Shown here: piece after piece, positions 19,207-27,471 of the stretch
Position numbering within the stretch: the first letter of the stretch is position 1
Layout of the letters: each line of letters begins with the position of its first letter
Assembly: GCA_002471275.1 (NCBI GenBank)
Contig: DKPQ01000017.1
Location: 248,001 to 312,000 of the forward strand
DNA: 64,000 nucleotides
Direction: 5' to 3'
From: Flammeovirgaceae bacterium UBA7330
GTDB taxonomy: Bacteria > Bacteroidota > Bacteroidia > Cytophagales > Cyclobacteriaceae
Position numbers and translations under genes: made by a program
Notes under the pieces: model-generated
Databases searched by the model: none
Seen by the model: the letters and a program-made list of their open reading frames with translations, nothing else
What the model was told of the DNA's origin: nothing

Positions 19207-20634
19207 CTATTCCAGATTGTACAGTTTACTAATCTGCAAATTTGTTAAGACACTTTTATAAATTCTAACTTCATCCAAAGCCCCCTTAAAACTCCCATTT
19301 CCATTGTTTCTACTCGCAATATTGAATGGAGCATCGGTTAAAATAGTCGATGTCAGATTATTATAAACTATCGTCTTTTCGATTGGACTACCGTTGATAA
19401 AAAAGGTCACTCCAGACGCATCAACAGACCCATTATAAGTAATTGCTAAGTGCACCCATTCATCGAAATTGGTAAAAGGTATTGAACATCTAATTTCATT
19501 AATTCCATTACCACCTTTGTTTCTAAGAATTAGGAATAACTTATTGGGCTCTGAGTTTATTCTTAAAATTGCCCAGCCCCGGTAATCGTAGGTGGAATCC
19601 ATTTTAGAAAGGATGATTTTACTCTCTGTAATAAGTTCCTCAGTATTCAACCAAAGTGAAAATGACAATGAATCATCAATTTCGATATCAGGAAACTCAT
19701 TGCGAGTAAGGTATTGATCTAAACCAGAGAATGCCATTGCACTATTTTCATCGCCATTTAAATCATTTGTGGGTGAAGCATCTACAATTTCACAGTCAAG
19801 GTTATTACCACTCAAATCATTCCCGCTATTATCAAGTGGATAATATGCGAGCAATTCTGAAGTAATATCTACAGGGAATGGAAATATTACAGTAAGAGGT
19901 GTTGTTCGATATTTAGCCAAAGTATCTGACCCAATTAGGATCTCCTTCATACTACCAGACTCTGAAGTAAACTTCAATTGAACTTCTGCAACATCTTTCC
20001 TTACCTTAACGACATTAATGGAATCACCCAAAGGTTTAGAAAATGCAGAATCTCCATCAAAATAAACGGTGAGGTCAGAAGACACAAATGCATAATCACC
20101 GCTTTCAAGCTGATCTAAAACACTAATAAGGATCTCCTGAGTTGGTATAATATCAAAAGAAAAAGTAGCGTATCCTAGATCTTCCGGATCATGATTGGCG
20201 GTCTCAATCACCTCAATATTAACCTTTGTGATTTCATCAGAAAGAACCTGAAAGGAAATAGGGAGAGGGTTATCAACTAAACCTGCAAGTGCTGATCCAT
20301 CTTTTGGTGCTGCATAAATGATTTCATCAGACTCATTCAATACAAGAAATTCTGTGATTTTATATTCTCCAATCACAATGAAAAAAGGCTTTGAAACGTA
20401 GCCGGTACCAAATTTGGATACATTGATTTCATGGCTTTCGACCATTACTTCTCCTTCATCAGTCTCAATTGAGATTATTATTTTATCAATTGTTTCTTCC
20501 AGAATTCGAGCACCTGCATTTTGTACAGGACTAAAATTGAATTCAACCACACCTGTTTCTGGTTCCTTCTTACCACATTGGGTCAGTAAGATAGATGCTA
20601 AAATGAGGAGAGAGAAATAGTGGTAATTTTTCAC
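19207..20634 (-). CDS. Lipoprotein with C-terminal LamG/concanavalin-like domain
   Basis: This 475-residue protein has a lipoprotein signal ending in ILLTQC (Cys20), so it is exported and lipid-anchored. The N-terminal half (about 25-260) is a predicted beta-rich region I do not recognise. From about residue 262 (LLAYYPLDNSGNDLSGNNLD) to the end lies a LamG-like jelly-roll domain with the usual DEVRIYKSVLT strand near the C-terminus. Such domains bind glycans or mediate adhesion. It is monocistronic, looks richer in A+T than its neighbours, and interrupts the polysaccharide locus, so it may be a later insertion. Confidence 0.88.
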   Translation of the reverse strand: MKNYHYFSLLILASILLTQCGKKEPETGVVEFNFSPVQNAGARILEETIDKIIISIETDEGEVMVESHEINVSKFGTGYVSKPFFIVIGEYKITEFLVLNESDEIIYAAPKDGSALAGLVDNPLPISFQVLSDEITKVNIEVIETANHDPEDLGYATFSFDIIPTQEILISVLDQLESGDYAFVSSDLTVYFDGDSAFSKPLGDSINVVKVRKDVAEVQLKFTSESGSMKEILIGSDTLAKYRTTPLTVIFPFPVDITSELLAYYPLDNSGNDLSGNNLDCEIVDASPTNDLNGDENSAMAFSGLDQYLTRNEFPDIEIDDSLSFSLWLNTEELITESKIILSKMDSTYDYRGWAILRINSEPNKLFLILRNKGGNGINEIRCSIPFTNFDEWVHLAITYNGSVDASGVTFFINGSPIEKTIVYNNLTSTILTDAPFNIASRNNGNGSFKGALDEVRIYKSVLTNLQISKLYNLE

Positions 20635-20719
20635 GATCAGCGATTTGTTAATGTGATTAGATCTTCTGCTAAGATAAATGAAGATTTAAATGAAACACCA
20701 CGTTTTGTTCAAAAATATT

Positions 20720-21469
20720 TTACCTATACCTCCCCCATACAAAAAACCGGGCGAAAAACCTGAAGTGAGCCAAAATGACTGATAGCGGGTCGAAATTTTT
20801 CATTAAAATTATAAATCGTTCCTTCCAACACCTTCCCAACTGCGTATCGGAGATACCTCCCTGCAGGTAATTGGCAATCGGTTGATTTACATTGATGATG
20901 GTTGTACTTCGTGAGACAATTTGAAGCATCCAGTCTATGTCGGCACTACACTTATATTTTAGGTTGTATGGAATTGTCAACTCCTTCCTGGGAATAAAGG
21001 ACTGGTGACTTACCACCTGACCATTCAGAAAATCCTTTTTGATCAGCTGGCCAGGAAGTTTTCTGCTGGTGAGTTCAGTACGCGTACCAATCACTTTTCT
21101 GTCTTTATTTAGGATGTTGGTCTCACCATAGTATACATCAGCATCCTGTTTTGAGTTGAATATTTCCTCCAGGATGGTTTGTTTGGACAATTCATCCCCG
21201 GCATTGAGAAAGAGGACATATTTTCCTTTTGCCAGCTGCAGTCCTTTATTCATGGCATCATATACTCCCTCATCCTTTTCCGAGATTACCTTTTCTATTT
21301 TCTTTTTGTGCTTCTCAACGATTTCCAATGTCCTATCAGATGAGTTTCCATCAATAATGAGGTACTCCAGGTCTTTGAAAGTTTGTCTAAGTACACTTTT
21401 TATCGTTCGCTCCACATACTTTTCAGCATTGTAGGTAACAGTGATGATGGAGAGTATTACTTTAGGCAT
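20720..21469 (-). CDS. Glycosyltransferase family 2
   Basis: This 249-residue GT-A glycosyltransferase has the N-terminal SIITVTYNAEKYVERTIKSV, the nucleotide-binding IIDGNSSDRT, EKDEGVYDAMNKGL and the metal-binding segment FLNAGDEL. This motif set matches the WcaA/EpsE-like group of exopolysaccharide glycosyltransferases. It is divergent from the DUF268 gene (65 bp apart) and stands alone on its strand in this part of the locus. The sugar specificity is unknown. Confidence 0.93.
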   Translation of the reverse strand: MPKVILSIITVTYNAEKYVERTIKSVLRQTFKDLEYLIIDGNSSDRTLEIVEKHKKKIEKVISEKDEGVYDAMNKGLQLAKGKYVLFLNAGDELSKQTILEEIFNSKQDADVYYGETNILNKDRKVIGTRTELTSRKLPGQLIKKDFLNGQVVSHQSFIPRKELTIPYNLKYKCSADIDWMLQIVSRSTTIINVNQPIANYLQGGISDTQLGRCWKERFIILMKNFDPLSVILAHFRFFARFFVWGRYR

Positions 21470-21534
21470 TTAGTTTTTTGATACTAAACTAGTCATTGAA
21501 TTATAAATTGATTCGATATAGAAATTGATCACTC

Positions 21535-22323
21535 ATGTTTACCAGGTTTTTTAGAATAATAAGAAAGTTTCTGTGGGTATTTGGCTTTTCTCCAAAGCAT
21601 TTGTGGCTTAACATAAGCTCCTTTGGATGGTATCTGAGAGATTATATCAAATTTAAAAGCCTTGACAAGCACAAACGATTTCCTTTTACAATTCCCTTTC
21701 CGGTTTTTAGTGAGCGGTTCTCCTCAAGTGGTAGGATTGGTGGGCATTATTTTCATCAGGATCTACTGATAGCAAATAAGATTTTCCATGCCAACCCTGT
21801 AAAGCATGTGGATATTGGGAGCCGGACAGACGGCTTTGTTACACATGTGGCTTCCTTTAGAGAAATAGAAGTCTTTGATATTAGGAAAGCTGAGGTTTCT
21901 ATCAGGAATATCAAGTTTGTTGAAACAGATTTCATGATTCCTAATCCTAAATGGAAACATTATACAGATTCTGTTTCTTGTTTACATGTCATTGAGCACT
22001 TTGGACTGGGGCGATACAATGATCCATTAGACCCCCTTGGCTATCAAAAAGGGCTCGACAATATCTATGCTATGCTTAAACCAGGTGGCAAGTTTTACTT
22101 TTCCACACCTATTGGCCCTCAGCGAATTAATTTCAATGCGCATCGGGTATTCAGTATTGATTTTCTAAAAGAGCTGCTTTTGGACAAGTATGATCTTGTA
22201 TCGTTTTCATACATTGATGATGCAGGCGATTTACACGAGGATGCAGACCTTCAATCCTCAGAAGCATCCCTGAATTTTAAATGTACTTTTGGATGCGGGG
22301 TTTTTGAACTCATCAAAAAATGA
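21535..22323 (+). CDS. DUF268-type putative methyltransferase
   Basis: This 262-residue protein has the pattern HVDIGSRTDGFVTHVAS (SAM-site-like), VSCLHVIEHFGLGRYNDPLD and MLKPGGKFYFSTPIGPQRI, which are hallmarks of DUF268 proteins found in glycan and LPS loci. The fold appears to be a class I methyltransferase with a modified SAM loop, so methyl transfer is likely but unproven. It stops one base before the end of the convergent FkbM gene, leaving no room for a separate terminator. Confidence 0.85.
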   Translation: MFTRFFRIIRKFLWVFGFSPKHLWLNISSFGWYLRDYIKFKSLDKHKRFPFTIPFPVFSERFSSSGRIGGHYFHQDLLIANKIFHANPVKHVDIGSRTDGFVTHVASFREIEVFDIRKAEVSIRNIKFVETDFMIPNPKWKHYTDSVSCLHVIEHFGLGRYNDPLDPLGYQKGLDNIYAMLKPGGKFYFSTPIGPQRINFNAHRVFSIDFLKELLLDKYDLVSFSYIDDAGDLHEDADLQSSEASLNFKCTFGCGVFELIKK

Positions 22324-22324
22324 A

Positions 22325-23110
22325 TTATCGTAACTCTGCCATATAATTGACATACCCGAAAATCTCATTGTTTTCGTTGTAAAATTTGATCTCTTTTAAT
22401 CCGTCTTTTACAATTCGATATATCTTATATTGAGGACTTAGCAAATACCAAAAATCTCTGAAGTAAGTTTTGGAATCGATGTTAGTACCTCCGAATTCAA
22501 ACTGAATAAATCTTACTTTTTTTTCACTTAACAGGTTTTTAGCACCTTGCAATGCTGCTAACTCATGTCCTTCGATATCAAGTTTCAGAAAATCAATTTT
22601 TTCAATTTTATTTTCAGCAGTATAATTATCAAGGGTGTCCAGTTCAATTGTCTCGGAGGTATTGATTTCAAAATGGTGATGGGCAAGCTGTCTTTGATAC
22701 ACAGAAGCCATCGAGCCTAATTCAGGATTGAAATAAATAGTAGTCTGTGTCCTTTTATCTCCAATACCTTTTCGGATGAGCTTCACTTTTGAATCGTCAT
22801 TAAATTTATCCTTCAATTGGCTGAAATTTGCCTGCAAGGGTTCAAAGGCGTGAATCTCAATCTCATCAAAAACTTTCCGGAGTGCTTCTATGTAAGCACC
22901 AACGTTGGCCCCGACATCAAAGACCACGGGAGGATGATTTAGCCTGCTTTTAATGTAATGAAGTACATTGATTTCACCATTGACCTTCAAATTGCTGGAG
23001 CCCCCTATGTTCATTCCAAAAAGGCCAGCTTTATATAAAAGTTCAAAAAAAGATTGACTGAAACTTTTACCGGCTACCAAGCCAGCTATTTTTTTGATCA
23101 CGTTTTTCAT
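22325..23110 (-). CDS. FkbM-family SAM-dependent methyltransferase (second copy)
   Basis: This 261-residue protein carries VVFDVGANVGAYIEAL (SAM loop), IHAFEPLQANF and the FkbM signature FLKLDIEGHELAAL. It is only distantly similar to the FkbM protein at 16212-17024, so it is not a recent duplicate. Its start overlaps the stop of the fucosyltransferase-like gene by one base (TAATG), meaning the two are translated together. It is likely to methylate a sugar added by that partner (inference). Confidence 0.9.
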   Translation of the reverse strand: MKNVIKKIAGLVAGKSFSQSFFELLYKAGLFGMNIGGSSNLKVNGEINVLHYIKSRLNHPPVVFDVGANVGAYIEALRKVFDEIEIHAFEPLQANFSQLKDKFNDDSKVKLIRKGIGDKRTQTTIYFNPELGSMASVYQRQLAHHHFEINTSETIELDTLDNYTAENKIEKIDFLKLDIEGHELAALQGAKNLLSEKKVRFIQFEFGGTNIDSKTYFRDFWYLLSPQYKIYRIVKDGLKEIKFYNENNEIFGYVNYMAELR

Positions 23111-23946
23111 TAGCTAATCTCAATTAATTCAATACCATTGATTTCGCTGGCCATCAATGTAAAAGTGCTCAGACCTGTACCAATGATCTTATTGGTACCA
23201 GCAAGACTATATAAATCGATCATGGCATCATGCATTCCTTTTGAGGAACTTCGTTCAGCATTTGAGGAGGAGTGGGTAATTATTTTCTCACCAAATAGCC
23301 TGGTCAACTCCGATTTCACCTCTGCAGAGTCGGAGGCCAGATAAAAATTCACCCCAGGTTCCTTTTTAAGCTGATCATCCATTGCACCGATAAACTTGTC
23401 CAGAGGTGTCTTATCAATGACCACCTGATGATCCGTACGGCGGATATGTACACCAATGGTAGGAGTGTCGAAATCCTGAATTTCTTTTTTTATTTCATCT
23501 ACAGGTATAAAGTACGTTTTATTAAAGGTCTTATGATCAAGTCGACCCCAGGAGGAGATATAGGCAGTGTCAAATCCCTTGAGTGAATGAAAATCAAATC
23601 CGTCAGCTTTCAGCTTTGCCGTTTGCGATGCGTGGATCACTTTTTTAAAGTATAGCCTTTGATAGACTTTCAAGAGGGTATTGAATGCTTTCTGCCTGGG
23701 ATTGTTAAGCAATCGGTCGGAATACAGAAAGGGTCTGCTTTCAAATTCAACCAGTTCTACACTGATTTTGGCATGCTTTATCTGCTGGTATAGCTCAGTG
23801 AAGCGAGATCCCAAATCCTCATTTTTTATCCAAATGATTTTTAGATCTTTTTCAATAGTTTCGCAGACCCGTATCATTGAATCGATAGCAAACAATCGGT
23901 TGCAGAGTCCTCCAACTGGTCTTAATGTGATCTTGCCTTTGATGAT
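23110..23946 (-). CDS. Fucosyltransferase-like glycosyltransferase, start codon non-standard
   Basis: The protein has the motif TIGVHIRRTDH around 150 residues in, the donor-site motif of the fucosyltransferase superfamily (GT11, GT23, NodZ), and a C-terminal TNKIIGTGLSTFTLMASEI segment. The conventional frame would begin at TTG 23895. However, the conserved N-terminal GGLCNRL ends exactly on that codon, so translation must start earlier. Between the stop at 23949-23947 and this TTG there is no ATG, GTG, TTG or CTG; only ATC codons (23946, 23943, 23931) could serve. I give the longest frame. It may use an ATC start or have lost its start. It precedes the FkbM gene with a one-base overlap. Confidence 0.7.
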   Translation of the reverse strand: MIKGKITLRPVGGLCNRLFAIDSMIRVCETIEKDLKIIWIKNEDLGSRFTELYQQIKHAKISVELVEFESRPFLYSDRLLNNPRQKAFNTLLKVYQRLYFKKVIHASQTAKLKADGFDFHSLKGFDTAYISSWGRLDHKTFNKTYFIPVDEIKKEIQDFDTPTIGVHIRRTDHQVVIDKTPLDKFIGAMDDQLKKEPGVNFYLASDSAEVKSELTRLFGEKIITHSSSNAERSSSKGMHDAMIDLYSLAGTNKIIGTGLSTFTLMASEINGIELIEIS

Positions 23947-24003
23947 TTAATGATGATTAATCCGTAAATATGTGCAAGGATACTATTTTTAGTTAATTAG
24001 GAA

Positions 24004-24627
24004 ATGTCAGGATCGTTAAAAGAATACCTACCTACTCCAGTTAGGCAATTGGGCTTTAATATATTATCGACTATTCAGAAGATAAAATGGAAGCTGAACG
24101 GCAAACCCATACCACCACCCAATAAGGTAAAGCAGGAGTTGGTAGGGCAAGTAGCCAGGGAAAAGGACATTAAAACCCTCGTAGAGACTGGCACCTACCT
24201 GGGGAATATGATTTTTGCGCAGCGGAAAAACTTTGATAAAATCTATTCGGTTGAATTGAGTCCTGTGTTTTATGATAAAGCTGTTAAGAGATTTAAGTCG
24301 CACAGTCACATCAATATTCTTTTTGGAGATAGTGCTGATATGCTGCCAAAAATTATTCAGGAACTAGATAAACCCTCTCTATTTTGGCTGGATGGACATT
24401 ATTCCGGCGGAGAGACTGCAGAGAGTAATTGCCCGGTACTTAATGAACTGGATGCAATTACCAACAGTTCCATAGTCCACGAAATTCTCATTGATGATGC
24501 GAGGTGCTTTGATGGGACCAAGGGATATCCTTCGTTGGAAGAGATCGGTCAGTTATTGAGCAAAAAGGTAAAAAAACATCAAATAGAGGTGGACCTGGAT
24601 ATTATCAGGATATCATATTCCCTTTAG
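24004..24627 (+). CDS. Putative class I SAM-dependent methyltransferase
   Basis: This 207-residue protein has TLVETGTYLGNMIFA (SAM-loop-like), IYSVELSPVFYDKAVKRF (acidic turn), FWLDGHYSGGETA and EILIDDARCF. This pattern is common in small methyltransferase-like proteins of glycan loci. There is no close match to a family of known function, so the substrate is uncertain. Its last 15 bp overlap the convergent flippase gene. Confidence 0.75.
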   Translation: MSGSLKEYLPTPVRQLGFNILSTIQKIKWKLNGKPIPPPNKVKQELVGQVAREKDIKTLVETGTYLGNMIFAQRKNFDKIYSVELSPVFYDKAVKRFKSHSHINILFGDSADMLPKIIQELDKPSLFWLDGHYSGGETAESNCPVLNELDAITNSSIVHEILIDDARCFDGTKGYPSLEEIGQLLSKKVKKHQIEVDLDIIRISYSL

Positions 24628-26100
24628 GAGCTTTATTCCTCTGTCAAAAAGTTCATTAACCTCAGCAGATACCTTCAGTAGCAGACAAAGGGCCATGTAA
24701 ATACTTGCTGTAAAAATTGATCTCACCAGGATATTTATAATCGGATCAAAACTCAAGGGCAGGAAGTACGTCAATCCATATACGGCAAAGGTGATGATTA
24801 GCAATACAAGATGTTGCTTCATAAATGGGGAGAAATGGTATTTGGAATAAAGAATGAGCAATTTGGCCATGTTGGACAATACACTGCTGATGAAAATGCT
24901 CAATGCAGCCCCAATGATTCCGTATTTGGGGATTAAAAGCAGGTTAAGACCAATAATTACTACCGCAGAAGCAATGGTTAGGATGATGTTTAGGCGGTAG
25001 TATGCCGAATAGGTAAGGATCTCTGATGAAATACTGCTGACCATGCTAAAGATCCTCGCAAAAGCCAGAATCACAATTACACTAAAACCGGTGCTTAACA
25101 CATCGCCTTTTGGGATGATCAAAAACAGATCCTCTAAATTGGTTATGATCCCAATGGAAAGTAAAAAGCTTATTAAACCAAGGTTAATTGAACTTCTCTT
25201 GTAATCACTATTGATCGCAGCCAGCTTATTGTCATTGAAGTTTTGAGTGATAAAAGGAGAAATGATCTGGATAATTACCCTTTTTGGCAGCTCTATGATG
25301 GTACTGATAAATACGGCGATGATCAATATTCCATTTGCTTCAAGACCTACCATGGAGGAGGTGAGCAGATAGCTTACATTCATGATTATGGAACTACATG
25401 TAGCAATGAGCATGGTGTAGCTACCGAAACCAAAATTCTTTTTAATCCACTGAAAATCGAGTGTATAAAACTTCCAGTCAAATCGAAAATTATACTTGAT
25501 AATGATCACCAGATACAATATGATGGTAACTGAGCAGTAGGATAAAAGTACCAGGTAGATGAATGAATCGAAATCTACGATCTTAAGCCCATAAAGCAGA
25601 ATACATGCAAACACCAGCATTCTTAAAGCAACCTCATTCAGGAAATTAGGGATGGTAATGTTGTGCTCCGACCACATCACGGAAATCAGGTGATTGAATA
25701 ATGCCTGAGCAATGAGTATAACGACAGAAGCATATACATACTCATTATACAAAGCTGATTTTTCCTCAAAGAGTAGCTTTATCTGATCCTGAAACAGATA
25801 AATAAGCCCTGAAAACAGGAATGAGGCAGCCAGGATCGATGTGATGTGCAGGCTAAATAACTTATTCTTATCAGTTTGTGACGCTTTGAACTTTGGGAAA
25901 TATTTGATGTAGGAACCGTTCAGCCCAAGGACTACGACAGGGAGTAATATCATGCCATTGGACTGAATGAGTCTTACCAGACCCACCTGCTCGATGTCCA
26001 TGAAGTAGGGTAGGAGGATCAGGGTGTTTACATAACCGAATACCACGCCTATATAAACCAGTCCGGAACTCCAGAAACTTTGTCGAATGACTATACCCAT
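24613..26100 (-). CDS. Wzx-type oligosaccharide flippase (MOP superfamily)
   Basis: This 495-residue protein has about 12-14 hydrophobic segments spread evenly over its length, and begins MGIVIRQSFWSSGLVYIGVV, typical of the polysaccharide-export (PST) branch of the MOP family. Such proteins flip undecaprenyl-linked oligosaccharides across the inner membrane. It is the last gene of the glycan locus. No Wzy-like polymerase is visible between 11762 and 26100, so the product may be a short glycan or be polymerised by a distant enzyme (inference). Confidence 0.88.
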   Translation of the reverse strand: MGIVIRQSFWSSGLVYIGVVFGYVNTLILLPYFMDIEQVGLVRLIQSNGMILLPVVVLGLNGSYIKYFPKFKASQTDKNKLFSLHITSILAASFLFSGLIYLFQDQIKLLFEEKSALYNEYVYASVVILIAQALFNHLISVMWSEHNITIPNFLNEVALRMLVFACILLYGLKIVDFDSFIYLVLLSYCSVTIILYLVIIIKYNFRFDWKFYTLDFQWIKKNFGFGSYTMLIATCSSIIMNVSYLLTSSMVGLEANGILIIAVFISTIIELPKRVIIQIISPFITQNFNDNKLAAINSDYKRSSINLGLISFLLSIGIITNLEDLFLIIPKGDVLSTGFSVIVILAFARIFSMVSSISSEILTYSAYYRLNIILTIASAVVIIGLNLLLIPKYGIIGAALSIFISSVLSNMAKLLILYSKYHFSPFMKQHLVLLIITFAVYGLTYFLPLSFDPIINILVRSIFTASIYMALCLLLKVSAEVNELFDRGIKLLKGI

Positions 26101-26146
26101 AGCAAGTAAGTTACCGCGAAAATAAGGCTAATCTGATTAAGGTCGT

Positions 26147-26896
26147 CTACCCAAAAAACCACAACTTCACAGCCAATGCCAATACTGATACAATCAGGAA
26201 AATCCTGATCAGCTTGTCGTCCTTACCAACTGACCAGCGACTGGCTACCCAGGAGCCAAGGGAATTGCCGGCTGCCAGGGTGAGGCCGTAGTCCCAGCGT
26301 ATTTTGTCTTCGATGAAAAAGATGACCAGTGCAATAAGGGTGAAGCATGAAATGACAAACACCTTAACAAAATTGGTCTTGGCCATATTCAATCCATGCA
26401 CGCTAGTGAGCGTGGCAATGACCAAAAAGCCAATACCTGCCTGAATAAACCCTCCGTAAATTCCCAGAAAGAAAAAAATGATGATGCTCAGTGCATTTTT
26501 CTTTTTGGAAAAACTTTCGCTGTTATGCAATCTGGTTTTTGGCTTAAATACTATGGTAGCTAATACAATTACCATGACAATCGCCAGGATCTTGTTGAAT
26601 AGCTCATTCCTGATATCGGTGGCGAAATAAGCCCCAATGGCTGCTCCTACACAGGCGGAAGCAGTCACCCACCAGGAAAATGGAAAGACCGATACTCCTT
26701 TGCTTTGAAAGCCTCTGACAGCTACAAGTCCCGAGATGAAGATGGCCACCCGGTTGGTGGCATTGGCCACCGTGCCCGGTAGTCCCATAAAAATCATGAC
26801 CGGAAGCGTCAGTAAAGACCCGCCACCGGCTACGGTATTCAAAAACCCTGTGAAAACGCCCACAAGGAAAAGCATGATCATTTCAAGCCAGGTCAA
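26147..26896 (-). CDS. TSUP-family transporter (TauE/SafE)
   Basis: This 249-residue integral membrane protein has about 7-8 helices. The N-terminal GVFTGFLNTVAGGGSLLTLPV and the repeated glycine-rich GGFIQAGIGFLVIATL are the paired signature of the TauE/SafE family, which moves sulfite, sulfonates or other small organic anions. The substrate cannot be assigned. Its start overlaps the folK stop by 14 bp, so the two are co-transcribed, although no functional link is evident. Confidence 0.9.
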   Translation of the reverse strand: MTWLEMIMLFLVGVFTGFLNTVAGGGSLLTLPVMIFMGLPGTVANATNRVAIFISGLVAVRGFQSKGVSVFPFSWWVTASACVGAAIGAYFATDIRNELFNKILAIVMVIVLATIVFKPKTRLHNSESFSKKKNALSIIIFFFLGIYGGFIQAGIGFLVIATLTSVHGLNMAKTNFVKVFVISCFTLIALVIFFIEDKIRWDYGLTLAAGNSLGSWVASRWSVGKDDKLIRIFLIVSVLALAVKLWFFG

Positions 26897-27389
26897 TGTC
26901 TAGTTGGTATTTGGTTAATAAACATTCAGATTGATCCTCACAATACTTCAAAAGCTCAGATTGGGAAAGCTTAAGCGTCGGATGGAGTGCATCGGGTGCC
27001 AAATCATTCAATAAAATTAAAGTGAATTTTCTGTCAGGAATACCCGGATGAGGAACAATGAGGCTATCGGAATCTATGATTTGGTTTTCATAATATAAGA
27101 TGTCAATATCAATGATTCTTGGGCCCCATTTCAAATTTCGCTCTCTGCCCATTTTTTGTTCTACCTGCTGACAAGCCCTCAACAGGTCATGAGGTTCCAT
27201 GGATGTCTTCACTTGCAAGCCCACATTTAGAAACCAATTCTGGTCCAGTTTCCCCCAGGGAGCCGTTTCGTAAATGGCAGAGTGATTTTGGACGAGGGCT
27301 CCGGATGCCTGAAGCATGTCTACTGCCGTATTCAACGATTTCAATCTATCCTCGATATTGCTTCCCAAAAGCAGATAAATTCCGTTCAT
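26883..27389 (-). CDS. folK: 2-amino-4-hydroxy-6-hydroxymethyldihydropteridine diphosphokinase
   Basis: This enzyme of folate synthesis transfers pyrophosphate from ATP to 6-hydroxymethyl-dihydropterin. The 168-residue protein has LLLGSNIEDR at the N-terminus, ETAPWGKLDQNWFLN and the signature KWGPRIIDIDILYY with the catalytic aspartates. Its length is normal. It is divergent from sppA, with 82 bp between the starts, and is translationally linked to the TSUP transporter behind it. Confidence 0.96.
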   Translation of the reverse strand: MNGIYLLLGSNIEDRLKSLNTAVDMLQASGALVQNHSAIYETAPWGKLDQNWFLNVGLQVKTSMEPHDLLRACQQVEQKMGRERNLKWGPRIIDIDILYYENQIIDSDSLIVPHPGIPDRKFTLILLNDLAPDALHPTLKLSQSELLKYCEDQSECLLTKYQLDIDLA

Positions 27390-27439
27390 CCAGAATGTGA
27401 TAACTTTTATCCAACCAAACGTTTGATCTATTGGTTGTT

Positions 27440-27448
27440 TAGATTTGC
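27440..27448 (+). promoter_or_regulatory. Putative -7 element of sppA (TAGATTTGC)
   Basis: The nonamer TAGATTTGC fits the Bacteroidota -7 consensus TAnnTTTGC exactly and ends 23 bases before the sppA ATG. The nearest TTTG (27422-27425) is only 14 bases upstream, shorter than the usual 19-21, so the -33 element is unclear. Confidence 0.4.
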
Positions 27449-27471
27449 ATCGAATTTACATAAAATAGATT

